Of a stretch of DNA of 64,000 bases, positions 1 to 8,592 are shown piece by piece. The stretch is from NCBI GenBank assembly GCA_020852755.1, contig JADZAF010000229.1:1-64000 (forward strand), read 5' to 3'. A model generated the notes under the pieces. It searched no databases. It saw only the letters and a list, made by a program, of their open reading frames with translations, and had not been told where the DNA came from. The translations under genes were made by a program, and so were the position numbers. The DNA is from Bryobacterales bacterium (GTDB lineage Bacteria > Acidobacteriota > Terriglobia > Bryobacterales > Bryobacteraceae). Positions within the stretch are counted from its first letter, which is position 1, and each line of letters begins with the position of its first letter.

Positions 1-18
1 CGTCCCACAACAAGTTAC

Positions 19-55
19 GGGAGTTTAGGGGTTATGTAGCCTGTCACCGAAACTC
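19..55. repeat. Short repeat with complementary ends, copy 1
   Basis: This is the first of three copies of a 37-39 nt element; the others are at 9060-9098 and 12779-12815. The shared centre is GGTTATGTAGCCTGTCACC. It is flanked by arms GAGTTT (21-26) and AAACTC (50-55) that can pair over 6 bp. The last base of the element is also the first base of the ABC transporter's stop codon on the minus strand, so the element begins exactly where that gene ends. It could act as a 3'-end hairpin or be a dispersed mini-repeat. No T-run follows it, so it is not a standard terminator. Confidence 0.75.
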
Positions 56-1794
56 TAGATCGCTTCCAGTTCCTCTTCCAGGAGCTGTTTCTGATACAGG
101 TCGGCGTAGTAGCCGCCCGCGGCCGCCAGTTCGGCGTGCGTTCCCTGCTCGACGATGGCCCCCTTTTCGAGCACCACGATGCGATCGGCCAGCCGCACGG
201 TGGAGACGCGGTGGGAGATCAGAATCACGGTGCGGCCGCGCATCACTTCCGCCAGGCCGCTGAGGATCCGGTCCTCGGTCAGGGTGTCCACGCTGGACAG
301 GGCGTCGTCCAGGATCAGGATGCGCGGATCCCGCAGGATGGCCCGGGCGATGGCGGTGCGCTGCTTCTGCCCGCCCGACAAGGTCACGCCGCGCTCGCCT
401 ACCAGGGTCTTGTAGCCATCCGGGAAGGACTCGATGTCGGGGGCCAGCCCGGCCAGTTCGGCCGCCCGCCGGATCTCTTCAGGCGTGGCGTTCTCCACGC
501 CGAAAGCAATGTTCTCAGCGACGGAGGCGCTGAACAGGAACGTCTCCTGGGGCACGAACCCGATGTGCCGGCGCAGGGCCTGGGGCGACAGTTCGCGCAG
601 GTCGATGCCGTCCAGGAGCACGGTCCCCTCGGTGGGATCGATCAGCCGGGGAATCAGGTTGACGAGCGTAGTCTTGCCGGAACCGGTGTGTCCGACTACA
701 GCCAGGGTGGTTCCGGCCTCTATCACCAGGTCGATGTTCCGCAGAGCGGCTCCGGCCGGGTAGAGGACCGAAACGCTCCGGAGTTCGATCCGGCCGCGGA
801 CGGCGGATAGTTCTGCGGGCTCGGGAGGCGGGGCGATGGAGGGCCGCTCGCGCAGGATCTCGTTGATCCGCCCCAGCGAGGCGCTGCCGCGCTGCATCAG
901 GTTGACCACCCAGCCCATGGCGATCATCGGCCAGACCAGCATTCCCATGTAGGTATTGAAGGCCACGAAGCTGCCCAGGGAGATGCGGCCCTGGAGCACC
1001 TGGTAGCCGCCCGCCCACAGCACGATCAGGAAGGTGACGCCGATCAGCGCTTCCAGCAGGGGCTGGAACAGGCCGGAAATGCGGGCCAGCCGGATATTCT
1101 GCCGGATGTAGCTGCGGTTCAGTTCCTCGAAACGTTCCAGCTCGGGCTGCTCCTGGACGTACGCACGGATCATGCGCACTCCGGAGAGGTTCTCCTGCAC
1201 CCGGCTGCTGATATCGGAGAACATGGACTGGATGCGCTCGAAGCGCTCGTGAATCCGCCGCCCGAACAGGATGACGGCCAGGCTGACCAGGGGGGCGGGG
1301 AGGATGGAGAGCACGGTCAGGCGCCAGTCCATCCCAAGCATGATGGCGATGGCCAGGACGAAGGTGAGGCTGGTTTCGGTCCAGTACATCACCCCGGGCC
1401 CCAGCATCATACGGACCGCATTCAGATCGTTGGTGGCCCGGGCCATGAGGTCGCCGGTGCGCCGCTTTCCATAGAAGTCGGCCGAGAGAATCACCAGGTG
1501 GCGGAAAAGGTCGTTGCGCAGATCGTACTCCACATCGCGGGAGATGCCGATCAGGATCACGCGCATCCAGTACTGGAACACGCTCTTGACCAGGGAGATG
1601 CCCACCAGGGCGGCGGCGAATACCAGCACGGTTCGCAGGCGGAGGCCGGACGTCATGGCGTCGACGGCCTGGCGGATGACCAGAGGCAGCGCCGCGGCGG
1701 CGATGTCCTTGAGGATCAGAGCGCCGATGCCCAGTCCCAGGCCCCGGCGGTAGCGCCACATGTACGGCCAAAGGGTGCGGAAGACGATACGCAT
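55..1794 (-). CDS. ABC exporter, fused permease and ATPase (MsbA/MdlB type)
   Basis: Inner-membrane half-transporter that should work as a dimer, coupling ATP hydrolysis to export of a lipid, drug or peptide; the substrate cannot be read from sequence. With the ATG at 1794 it is 579 residues. Residues about 15-300 hold six membrane segments. The ATPase domain has Walker A GHTGSGKTT (368-376), signature LSGGQ (472-476), Walker B ILILDD (492-497) and the H-loop histidine (528). A longer reading frame to 1872 exists, but the 1794 start fits the family better and sits just after the stop of the upstream ydcF-like gene (1797-1799), which suggests translational coupling. The whole catalytic set is present. 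Confidence 0.9.
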   Translation of the reverse strand: MRIVFRTLWPYMWRYRRGLGLGIGALILKDIAAAALPLVIRQAVDAMTSGLRLRTVLVFAAALVGISLVKSVFQYWMRVILIGISRDVEYDLRNDLFRHLVILSADFYGKRRTGDLMARATNDLNAVRMMLGPGVMYWTETSLTFVLAIAIMLGMDWRLTVLSILPAPLVSLAVILFGRRIHERFERIQSMFSDISSRVQENLSGVRMIRAYVQEQPELERFEELNRSYIRQNIRLARISGLFQPLLEALIGVTFLIVLWAGGYQVLQGRISLGSFVAFNTYMGMLVWPMIAMGWVVNLMQRGSASLGRINEILRERPSIAPPPEPAELSAVRGRIELRSVSVLYPAGAALRNIDLVIEAGTTLAVVGHTGSGKTTLVNLIPRLIDPTEGTVLLDGIDLRELSPQALRRHIGFVPQETFLFSASVAENIAFGVENATPEEIRRAAELAGLAPDIESFPDGYKTLVGERGVTLSGGQKQRTAIARAILRDPRILILDDALSSVDTLTEDRILSGLAEVMRGRTVILISHRVSTVRLADRIVVLEKGAIVEQGTHAELAAAGGYYADLYQKQLLEEELEAI

Positions 1795-1796
1795 GG

Positions 1797-2396
1797 TCAG
1801 ATTCCCAGCCAGCCGGCCACCGTTTTGGCCCACTCGTAGAAGGCCTGTTTCCTCCCCTGACGGGTGCGCCACCAGGATTGCGCCTGGAAATCCTCATCCG
1901 GCGCGGCGATCACCCGGAACCTCAGGCCGGGAGCCCGGGACCGGAAGATGCGCGCCGCCCGCCGGGTGTGATAGTCGCTGGTGACGAGCAGAATATTCCT
2001 CACGCCCATCCGCTCCAGTTCCCTGGCGATGGCATTCGCTTCCTCTTCGGTGGACCGGGCCTTGTTGAGAAATGGGATGAACCAGTCCCGGGGATAGCCG
2101 TGCCGCACGGCGAAGGGAATCGCGAGATCGCTCTCATGGATGCCGTAGAAGCCGTCCGGGCCGCTGACCAGAACCCGCGGCACGAAGCCCTGCTTGACCA
2201 GTTCCGCCCCTTTCACGACGCGGTTGCCGCGGTAATCCCCCGCCAGCACCACCGCCATTTCAGCCCTGGCGGGCGCCTCCGCAACCACGAGGTAAGCGCC
2301 CAGCCATCCCAGCCACACGGGGTGAAGAGCAACCCCCGCGACCAGCGCAGCGGCTCCCGCCCACAACAGGGACCGGCGGAAAACGCGCGCCACCAA
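1797..2396 (-). CDS. YdcF/SanA-like DUF218 domain protein
   Basis: 199-residue protein with one N-terminal membrane segment (about 8-35) followed by a DUF218 domain: AEMAVVLAGDYRGNR, then the STEEEANAIA helix and LVTSDYHTRRA, the usual conserved blocks. DUF218 proteins are linked to envelope integrity (SanA, ElyC), but their biochemistry is poorly defined. The start is a TTG at 2396 directly abutting the TAG stop of the upstream gene; a GTG is the next codon and is an equally plausible start. It lies between a PH-like membrane protein and an ABC exporter in one minus-strand unit, which fits an envelope role. Confidence 0.8.
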   Translation of the reverse strand: MVARVFRRSLLWAGAAALVAGVALHPVWLGWLGAYLVVAEAPARAEMAVVLAGDYRGNRVVKGAELVKQGFVPRVLVSGPDGFYGIHESDLAIPFAVRHGYPRDWFIPFLNKARSTEEEANAIARELERMGVRNILLVTSDYHTRRAARIFRSRAPGLRFRVIAAPDEDFQAQSWWRTRQGRKQAFYEWAKTVAGWLGI

Positions 2397-2957
2397 CTAT
2401 TTCTCGTCCGTGGATTTCTGGTCCAGATTGCCCACTGATTTCAACCGCTGATAAAGCCGTTCGACCTCGGCCTCGTCTTCGGGACGCAAGACGCGGTAGC
2501 GGGGTCCGGACGACTGCTTCCGCTCGGCGCCCGGCCCCAGTACTTCGCCCCAGAACTGCCGGTAGGGGACGCCGTCGATCAGAGCGTCGCGGGACAGGCG
2601 CCGCACGCTGCGCAGCAGGCTGTTGCAGGAGTCCAGGTCGCCCGGATAGAGCAGCACGATCCTGCGGTCCTCGAACAGGGTCAGCCGCAGCGCCAGGGGG
2701 CAAACCCATCCGGTCCGGTCCACCCGGCGAATCTCGCTCCAGGCAATCCTGCGTTTGCCGATCCGCAGGCAGCTGTCATCCAGCTGAATCACGGGGCGGA
2801 GGGCCAGGGCGATCAGCAGCAAGGCACTCAAAGCGAAGAGAATAGCGGGGATCAGGGCCGGCGGCCAGCGCAAACCCAGCCAGGCGGAGAAGCCGGCCAG
2901 GACTACCGCCGCAATCCCAAACGGCAAATAATGGCTTGCTGGCGCGTAGCGAGTCAT
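2397..2957 (-). CDS. PH-like (YcxB/DUF304-type) small membrane protein
   Basis: 186-residue protein starting at the ATG at 2957 (MTRYAPASHY). Two hydrophobic segments near residues 12-30 and 33-53 precede a beta-rich region (VIQLDDSCLRIGKRRIAWSE and following) that resembles bacterial PH-like domains hanging from a pair of membrane helices. The C-terminus is charged and helical (EDEAEVERLYQRLKSV). A longer frame extends to 3425, but its N-terminal part is antisense to the next gene and proline-rich noise. It is the first gene of a three-gene minus-strand unit with ydcF-like and the ABC exporter. The family call is moderate; no specific function is claimed. Confidence 0.6.
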   Translation of the reverse strand: MTRYAPASHYLPFGIAAVVLAGFSAWLGLRWPPALIPAILFALSALLLIALALRPVIQLDDSCLRIGKRRIAWSEIRRVDRTGWVCPLALRLTLFEDRRIVLLYPGDLDSCNSLLRSVRRLSRDALIDGVPYRQFWGEVLGPGAERKQSSGPRYRVLRPEDEAEVERLYQRLKSVGNLDQKSTDEK

Positions 2958-3081
2958 TGCGAACCCTGACACTTTAAGCCTACTCCGCGACGCCGCCGAA
3001 ATCAATCCGGACGGTCTGTCCGAAGCCTTGTGCCGGGCCATGGCGGAGGAGTATGCTGCAACAGCGGAAGGCGTCAATCCG

Positions 3082-3798
3082 ATGAAACGGCCGGTTCTTC
3101 TGATTGCCTGCTGGTTGTTGGGTTCGGTGGCTTTGCCGGGCGAGGACTTCTGGACGCGCAGCAAGTTTCCGGAGTGGAGCCGGAAGGACACCGACAGGAT
3201 GTTGACCGGGTCGCCCTGGGCCCAGGCGGTGCAGATGGCTCCCTCGGGCGGCGGGGGCGCCATCCCCTCGGGCGGGGGCGGCGGCGGGCGCCGTGGGCGG
3301 GGCGGAGGCGGCGGGTTGGCCGGTGAGAGCGGCGGAGCGGTAGGCGGCGATCTTTCCAGTACTCCGCCGGTGATTGTGACGGTGCGCTGGCATAGCGCCC
3401 TGCCCATCAAACAGGCCGTGGCCATGGTGCGGTATCAGAATGAGGCCGGAACATCGCCCGAGGCGGCCCGCATGCTTGCCCGGAAAGAAACCTACTACAT
3501 CGTCGGCATTATCGGACTGCCGCCGCATCTGGCGGCTGCGAAGCCCGACCAGTTGAAACAGGGCGCCACCCTGCACGTGAAAGGGAAAGAGGACCTGCGA
3601 GCCGCCGACCTGATGGGCGAGACCGACCAGAAGGGCCGGACGAACCTTTACTTCTTCTTCCCCCGCGACCGGGGCGGAGCTCCGGGGATCGCGCTCGAGG
3701 ACAAGGACGTGGAAGTGGTTCTCAAGGCGGGGCGCATGGACCTGAAGAAGAAGTTCCGGCTCAAGGACATGGTGTACCAGGGTCAGTTGGAGATCTAG
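3082..3798 (+). CDS. Secreted hypothetical protein with Gly-rich stretch
   Basis: 238 residues from the ATG at 3082 (MKRPVLLIACWLLGSVALPGEDF), preceded by a purine-rich GCGGAAGG about 10 nt upstream. Residues 1-20 look like a signal peptide. Residues roughly 52-90 are a low-complexity Gly/Ser/Arg segment with G runs of 4-6, likely a flexible linker. The C-terminal ~120 residues (VTVRWHSALPIKQAVA to the end) look folded, with alternating beta and charged stretches. I do not recognise the family. It is transcribed divergently from the PH-like/YdcF/ABC unit, so the two may share the 2958-3081 control region. Confidence 0.65.
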   Translation: MKRPVLLIACWLLGSVALPGEDFWTRSKFPEWSRKDTDRMLTGSPWAQAVQMAPSGGGGAIPSGGGGGGRRGRGGGGGLAGESGGAVGGDLSSTPPVIVTVRWHSALPIKQAVAMVRYQNEAGTSPEAARMLARKETYYIVGIIGLPPHLAAAKPDQLKQGATLHVKGKEDLRAADLMGETDQKGRTNLYFFFPRDRGGAPGIALEDKDVEVVLKAGRMDLKKKFRLKDMVYQGQLEI

Positions 3799-3831
3799 GC
3801 ACCCGCCCCGGCCGTCCGGATCCGCCGCCGG

Positions 3832-4149
3832 TCAGGATGCGGCCGCAGCCACCCGGGGGTGAATCCGCTCGATCATGGCCCGCACCCGGACCGCCTGCGG
3901 TTCGAAGCCCGCGCGAGCCAGCGCGGCGCGCACCTCGTCCAAATCCCCGGCATAGGCCGGGAACTCCACGATGGTGTCGGGCTGGCCCGAGTGGTCGATC
4001 TCCGGGTTGACGGGGAAAGTCAGTACAGCCAGGGTTTCCAGCAAATTCTCCAGGCGCGACGGCGCGATCGGGATGGACACGGAAACCAGGTCCGCTCCGT
4101 TACCGCTCACGTTCAGGTGGGGCGAGACAACTGCCTGCCAGACGCTCAT
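3832..4149 (-). CDS. Small hypothetical protein
   Basis: 105 residues from the ATG at 4149 (MSVWQAVVSPHLNV), with a strong GGAGGAG ribosome-binding site immediately upstream. It contains two alpha/beta stretches (LENLLETLAVLTFPVNPEI and DTIVEFPAYAGDLDEVRAAL) that resemble a small ferredoxin-like or ACT-like fold; this is only an impression of pattern. No signal peptide or membrane segment. Convergent with the Gly-rich protein gene. A factor-independent terminator lies just upstream at 4183-4216, isolating it from transcription of the DUF4185 gene. Confidence 0.6.
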   Translation of the reverse strand: MSVWQAVVSPHLNVSGNGADLVSVSIPIAPSRLENLLETLAVLTFPVNPEIDHSGQPDTIVEFPAYAGDLDEVRAALARAGFEPQAVRVRAMIERIHPRVAAAAS

Positions 4150-4182
4150 CACTCCTCCAGCATCCGGCGTCATCGGTCCCCG

Positions 4183-4216
4183 AAAACAAAAAACCCTGCG
4201 CCAAAGGCCGCAGGGT
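4183..4216 (-). terminator. Rho-independent terminator
   Basis: Arms ACCCTGCG (4193-4200) and CGCAGGGT (4209-4216) form an 8-bp stem with an 8-nt loop. Read on the minus strand it is followed by TTTTTTGTTTT. It would stop transcripts arriving from the DUF4185 gene (4516-5604). Confidence 0.8.
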
Positions 4217-4515
4217 CGAGTTCGAAAACCGATCCGCCTTTAGCACTTTTTTTTACGTGGTTGCAATTAGCCGGAGCCGGTCGGCCCCTAAATCAATCCA
4301 CGTCGACTTCAACTCTACCACCGCCGGGGAGAAAAGGCAATGGGTCGCCTGAGGTGTATCGAGGCGAAGTTGGAAGGTCCCCTTCAGCCCCGGCCGCGTG
4401 GGCTCCGGATCCGAAGCAAACTCCTTCGGCAGCGGCCCAATACAGAGGCTGCGGAGCACGACGTATGGCACCCGCCGGTGGAACTTAGGGTCTAGGAGCC
4501 GCCGGCCATCCGCCG
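4217..4515. other. Gene-poor stretch with a possible degraded reading frame
   Basis: About 300 nt between the terminator and the DUF4185 gene. On the minus strand an open frame runs to a stop at 4253 and reads like protein near its end (VVELKSTWIDLGADRLRLIATT), but its upstream part is a shadow of the DUF4185 gene and no start is evident. An A-run/T-run (4246-4253) and inverted ACGTGG/CCACGT also lie here. It may be a gene remnant or simple intergenic DNA. Confidence 0.25.
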
Positions 4516-5604
4516 TCAGTGGAAGCGGCCGCGCAGAAGGTTGAAGCTGTCGTAGTTTTGGCCGCGGCCGGAGCCGGTGAAGACGAGGGTGAAGTCCCGG
4601 GGGCCGGGGCCCTGCCATTTTGTGGGCATGTTCCAGAAGAAGGTGTTGTCGGGCTCTTCGCGATTCGCGGCGAAGTTGGTTCCCTGAGCTTCATCGAGGT
4701 AGAGGGCCGTGGTCCACGGGCCCCAGGGTTCCGGGGCGTCGAAGATGCCCAGGTTGCCGCGGTTGGACCGCTTGTGATCGGTCATCAGGATGTAGCGCCG
4801 GACTCCGGCGTGCCAGGCGACGCTCAGGACCCAGCCGACGCCGTTGGCACGGTCTTCGAAGACAGGCTGTTTGCGGCTGACGGCGGACGTCCAAAGCGGG
4901 CGCCCGCCGTTCAGGCCGGAGAAGAACTCGTAAGCCCGGCGGTCCATGAGGCGGCTGGAGGGCGAGCGCGCCAGGTAGACGGCGCCGGGGACCTGGATGG
5001 AGTCGCTGGTTTCGTCGCGCGGGTGAATGAAGTAATGGTAGACGTAGCGGTCGCGGGCTCCCGCGTAGTCCCGTCCGAACTGGCAGATGGTGGGGACGGC
5101 GAGGGCGTCGCCGCGGGTGAAAGCCCAGGCGGCGGGCTGCCAGGACAGCGCCTGATCGGTGGACCGGTAGAGGCGCGCTTCGGATTGCAGCCGCTTCAGG
5201 GGGGAACCGGGCACGACCCACATGTAGAGGACGCCGCGGACCGAGATCATTCCCCAGCTCTTGCCATCCACGGTTGCGGGGCGCAGGCCGTTCCTGCCGC
5301 CCCAGACGTTCACCGCGCGATAGTGGTCCCAGTTCCCCTCGATGCGGGCCACGCCCAGGCTCACGCGGCCGTCGGAGTTGGAGCCGCCGAAGCCGCCGCC
5401 GTCGCCCCAGGCGCCGTAGAGGCTGCCGTCGGCGGCCCAGGTGAGCTGCCAGTTGTCGCTGCCGGGGGCGGCGCGGTGGTGCGTTTTCCAGTCGAAGGAG
5501 ACGCCGCGGATTACGGGACTGGGCGGGTACGGCGGCGTCAGAGACTCGGCCGCGAGCCAGGCGGCCAGGCCGGGCAGCAGCGGGATGAGCGTATACGGGC
5601 GCAT
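4516..5604 (-). CDS. DUF4185 family secreted beta-propeller protein
   Basis: 362 residues with a short signal peptide (MRPYTLIPLLPGLAAWLAAES). The motif NWQLTWAADGSLYGAWGDGGGFGG near residues 52-75 and repeated propeller-like blades (WGMISVRGVLYMWV, ARLYRSTDQALSW, WGPWTTALYL) match the DUF4185 family, whose members resemble five-bladed glycosidase or sialidase propellers. A carbohydrate-binding or hydrolytic role in the periplasm or outside the cell is inferred, not shown. It points away from the peptidase-MA gene with about 50 nt between starts, so the two probably share a divergent promoter. A terminator follows 300 nt downstream. Confidence 0.75.
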   Translation of the reverse strand: MRPYTLIPLLPGLAAWLAAESLTPPYPPSPVIRGVSFDWKTHHRAAPGSDNWQLTWAADGSLYGAWGDGGGFGGSNSDGRVSLGVARIEGNWDHYRAVNVWGGRNGLRPATVDGKSWGMISVRGVLYMWVVPGSPLKRLQSEARLYRSTDQALSWQPAAWAFTRGDALAVPTICQFGRDYAGARDRYVYHYFIHPRDETSDSIQVPGAVYLARSPSSRLMDRRAYEFFSGLNGGRPLWTSAVSRKQPVFEDRANGVGWVLSVAWHAGVRRYILMTDHKRSNRGNLGIFDAPEPWGPWTTALYLDEAQGTNFAANREEPDNTFFWNMPTKWQGPGPRDFTLVFTGSGRGQNYDSFNLLRGRFH

Positions 5605-5657
5605 GGGGGCCAGGATGCGATTGTATATCGTGCCGGGGCTGAGTAAACTCGCGGTAG

Positions 5658-7301
5658 GTGATCGCTTTACTGATCTGGCTGCGGCTGTTGTCGCCTCACT
5701 TCGAGGTCCTCACCAACGCGGGTGATAAGCTCGGACGGGAGGCGGTCCAGCGGCTGGAGGAAATCCACGCGGCTTTCGCCCCCGGGGCGAGCGTGCTGCC
5801 GGTGCGGGTGTACCTGTTCCGTTCGGGCTCCGATCTGAAGCCGTACCGCACGGCCGACACGACCTCGGGCTTCTTTCAAAGCGGGCCGGAGCGGAACCTG
5901 ATCGTGATCGGGTACGCCGGCCCGGAGACCTACCGGGTGGTGTTCCACGAATATGTACACCTGGTGATGAACCACACCCGGGCGCGCATGCCGCAGTGGT
6001 TCGAGGAGGGCACGGCGGAGTTCTACTCGACACTCGAGGTGACGGGCGGCAAGCTGCGGGTGGGCCGGGCGATTCCGATGCACGTGGGCCTGCTGCGGGC
6101 GGGGGAATGGCTGGACGCCGGGACGCTTTTCGGGGTGACGAAGGATTCGCCCTATTACAGCGAGCGCGGCAAGGTGGGGGTGTTCTACGCGCAGAGCTGG
6201 GCCCTGGTGCACATGCTGAACCTGGCGCCGGGGTACCGCGAGGGCATGGCGCGCTTCGCGCAGGGCGCATCCTTCGAGGAGGCCTTCGGCAAGACGCCGG
6301 AAGCGGCCCTGCGCGACCTGAAAGAGTACATCGCGGCGGGGCGCTTCCGGTTCGTGGACCTCGAGTACGGGGAGCGGGCCGGACGGGTGGACATCCCGGC
6401 GGAACCGCTGGAGGAGACCGACGCCAGGCTGGCGCTGGCCGCCCTGCTGATGGAGACGGGGAAGCTCAAGGAAGCCGGGCAGGCCTACCGCAAGCTGGCT
6501 CGCGAGAACCCGGATCACGCCGGGATCGAGACGGCGCTGGGAGGGCTGGCACTGCGGCAGCGCGACCACGAGCAGGCGCGGCAGCACCTGCGGCGGGCTA
6601 TCGAACTGGGCAGCCGGCAGGCGGCGACGTATTTCGAATACGCGATGCTGCTGAGGGAATCGGGCGGGGACCAGGGCGAGGTGGCGGCGAATCTGCGGCG
6701 GGCGACGGAGTTGAATCCGAACTTCGCGGAGGCTCATTTCTTGCTGGGCCTGATGTTCACCTATCAGAAGCGCGACGCGGAGGCGATCCCGCACTTCGAG
6801 CGCGCGGCCGCCATCCTGCCGCGGCAGAGCTACTTCTGGCACGCCCTGGCCCTGGCGCGCCAGCGCACCGGCGATGCCGCGGAGGCCCGCCGCGCGGCGG
6901 CGCGGGCGCTGGAGAACGCCGTAAACCGGAATGAGGCCGAGATGGCGCAGGCGGCCCTGCGACTGGCGGAGCAGGCGCCGCCAGCCGCGCCGGCGGCCAG
7001 GCCGGCAGTGACAACGCCTCCGGGCTGGAGCGCGCCCAAAGGAGACGCCCGGGTGGAAGGAACGCTGCGGCGCATCGACTGCTTCGGGGCGACCGCGCGG
7101 CTGTTCATCGAAACGCCCGGCCGCCACGTGGCGCTCATGATCACCAATCCCGGGGAGGTGCTGCTGAGGAGCGCTTCGGCGATCACCTTCCAATTCACCT
7201 GCGGGCCGCAGAAGCCGGTGAAAGTGGAAGTGGAATACGCCACCCGCCCGGACTCGCTCCGGGGGACGGCGGGGGAAGTTACGGCGATCGAGTTCCGCTG
7301 A
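5658..7301 (+). CDS. Peptidase MA-like metallopeptidase with TPR repeats
   Basis: 547 residues from a GTG start. The N-terminal domain carries the zinc site HEYVH (97-101) followed by PQWFEEGTAEFYS (112-124), the usual third-ligand region of gluzincin-type peptidase MA enzymes. From about residue 250 to 430 there are TPR-like helical pairs (ALAALLMETGKLKEAGQAYRKL; FAEAHFLLGLMFTYQKRDAEA). After a Pro/Ala-rich linker (about 440-465) a C-terminal beta-rich domain follows (RRIDCFGATARLFIETPGRHV). A hydrophobic N-terminus could serve as a weak signal. The TPRs suggest recruitment of a protein partner; the substrate is unknown. Confidence 0.8.
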   Translation: MIALLIWLRLLSPHFEVLTNAGDKLGREAVQRLEEIHAAFAPGASVLPVRVYLFRSGSDLKPYRTADTTSGFFQSGPERNLIVIGYAGPETYRVVFHEYVHLVMNHTRARMPQWFEEGTAEFYSTLEVTGGKLRVGRAIPMHVGLLRAGEWLDAGTLFGVTKDSPYYSERGKVGVFYAQSWALVHMLNLAPGYREGMARFAQGASFEEAFGKTPEAALRDLKEYIAAGRFRFVDLEYGERAGRVDIPAEPLEETDARLALAALLMETGKLKEAGQAYRKLARENPDHAGIETALGGLALRQRDHEQARQHLRRAIELGSRQAATYFEYAMLLRESGGDQGEVAANLRRATELNPNFAEAHFLLGLMFTYQKRDAEAIPHFERAAAILPRQSYFWHALALARQRTGDAAEARRAAARALENAVNRNEAEMAQAALRLAEQAPPAAPAARPAVTTPPGWSAPKGDARVEGTLRRIDCFGATARLFIETPGRHVALMITNPGEVLLRSASAITFQFTCGPQKPVKVEVEYATRPDSLRGTAGEVTAIEFR

Positions 7302-7350
7302 GAGGGCCGTTTCGCTTATCATTTGGCTTTTGAACAGGAGGAAACCGCAC

Positions 7351-8514
7351 ATGTCGACTTCACCCGCGCGCCGGGGATTCCTGCGGCGGCTGGCGGCGCT
7401 GGGCAGCGTTCCGGCGGCCGGCGCCATGGCCGCGCAGGCGCAAACTGCCGGACCGGCCTGGCTGCCGCAATACGCGCGCGCGCAGAACTACCGGTCGCTG
7501 AAGCAATCCAGTCACGAACGTAACGGCGGCAACGCCGACCGCTGGCCGATCAAGCCCGGCCAGACGCAGGAAGTGTTCATCGCGCAGGGGCCGGGCGTCA
7601 TCACCCACATCTGGTTCACGATCGCGGCGCAAAGCCTGAATCATTTGAAGGAAGTGGTAATCCGCATGTACTGGGACGGGAACGCGCGGCCCAGCGTGGA
7701 AGCGCCGGCCGGCGATTTCTTCGGGCTGAACCTGGGGCAGTACAACGTCTACCAGTCGGCATTTCTGAACTGTTCGCCGATCCGGGCGCTGAACTGCTAT
7801 TTCGCCATGCCGTTCCGCAAGTCGGCGCGGATCACGGCCACCAACGAAGGGCCCCAGGACGTGGGGGCGTTTTACTCGAACATCGACTACAAGCTGGTCC
7901 CGTCGCTGCCGGACGATGTGGTGTATTTCCACGCGCAGTACCGCCAGGCGGCGCCCAACCGCGCCAGCACGGACGACTGGAAGAGCAACCCGGACGCCAA
8001 CCGGCTGCTGAACCCGGACGGGAAGCAGAACTACGTGTACGCCGAGACGCGGGGGCGCGGCCATCTGATGGGCGTGACCCTGGGCGTGCTGCAGAACCAG
8101 GAGTTCTGGATGGGCGAAGGCGACGACATGATTTTCGTCGACGACGATTCCAGGCCGGTCATCGTGGGCACCGGATCGGAGGACTATTTCTGTGGAGCGT
8201 GGAACTTCGGCGGCCGCGATACGGCCATCCCCTTCGCGCACCTGTACAACGGCGCGCATTACATCTCGCTGCCGGAACACACGGGGGGGCGCTACTGCCT
8301 GTACCGCTGGCACGCCGACAACCCGGTGACGTTCACCCGGTCGATGCGGCACACCATGGAGCACGGGCACGCCAATCACCGGGCGGACAACTTCTACTCG
8401 GTGTGTTACTGGTACCAGACCGAGCCGTTCACGGACTTTCCGCCGCTGCCGCCGGCGCAGGAGCGGATTGCGGGGTTGAAGGCAGTGTCGGGCCCGGGAG
8501 GAGCGGGGCGGTAG
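7351..8514 (+). CDS. GH172 (DUF2961) family glycoside hydrolase, Tat-exported
   Basis: 387 residues from the ATG at 7351, with AGGAGGA at 7336-7342. The N-terminus (SPARRGFLRRLAALG) is a twin-arginine signal, so the protein is probably folded before export. The body has the DUF2961 hallmark blocks: GPGVITHIWFTI, MYWDGNARPSVEAPAGDFFG and IVGTGSEDYFCGAWNFGG. Characterised GH172 members act on alpha-fructofuranosides or alpha-arabinofuranosides and are built as trimeric double jelly-rolls; the actual substrate here is not known. It is followed by a secreted cupin gene 78 nt downstream, likely the same transcript. Confidence 0.85.
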   Translation: MSTSPARRGFLRRLAALGSVPAAGAMAAQAQTAGPAWLPQYARAQNYRSLKQSSHERNGGNADRWPIKPGQTQEVFIAQGPGVITHIWFTIAAQSLNHLKEVVIRMYWDGNARPSVEAPAGDFFGLNLGQYNVYQSAFLNCSPIRALNCYFAMPFRKSARITATNEGPQDVGAFYSNIDYKLVPSLPDDVVYFHAQYRQAAPNRASTDDWKSNPDANRLLNPDGKQNYVYAETRGRGHLMGVTLGVLQNQEFWMGEGDDMIFVDDDSRPVIVGTGSEDYFCGAWNFGGRDTAIPFAHLYNGAHYISLPEHTGGRYCLYRWHADNPVTFTRSMRHTMEHGHANHRADNFYSVCYWYQTEPFTDFPPLPPAQERIAGLKAVSGPGGAGR

Positions 8515-8592
8515 TTATGAGCCGCCAGACGGCAGCCGCCAGTCAGCAAGTGAGGAGTGGCGGTTAAGAGCTGGCATTGAAGAGAAAGACCT

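Noticed and set aside
4183-4240. Possible tRNA T-arm near GTCGAGTTCGAAAACC
   Set aside because: No acceptor, D-arm or anticodon stem fits. The region forms a simple terminator hairpin instead.
8519-8570. Hairpin between the GH172 and cupin genes
   Set aside because: Only 6 bp of stem with a 16-nt loop and no T-run; too weak to call.
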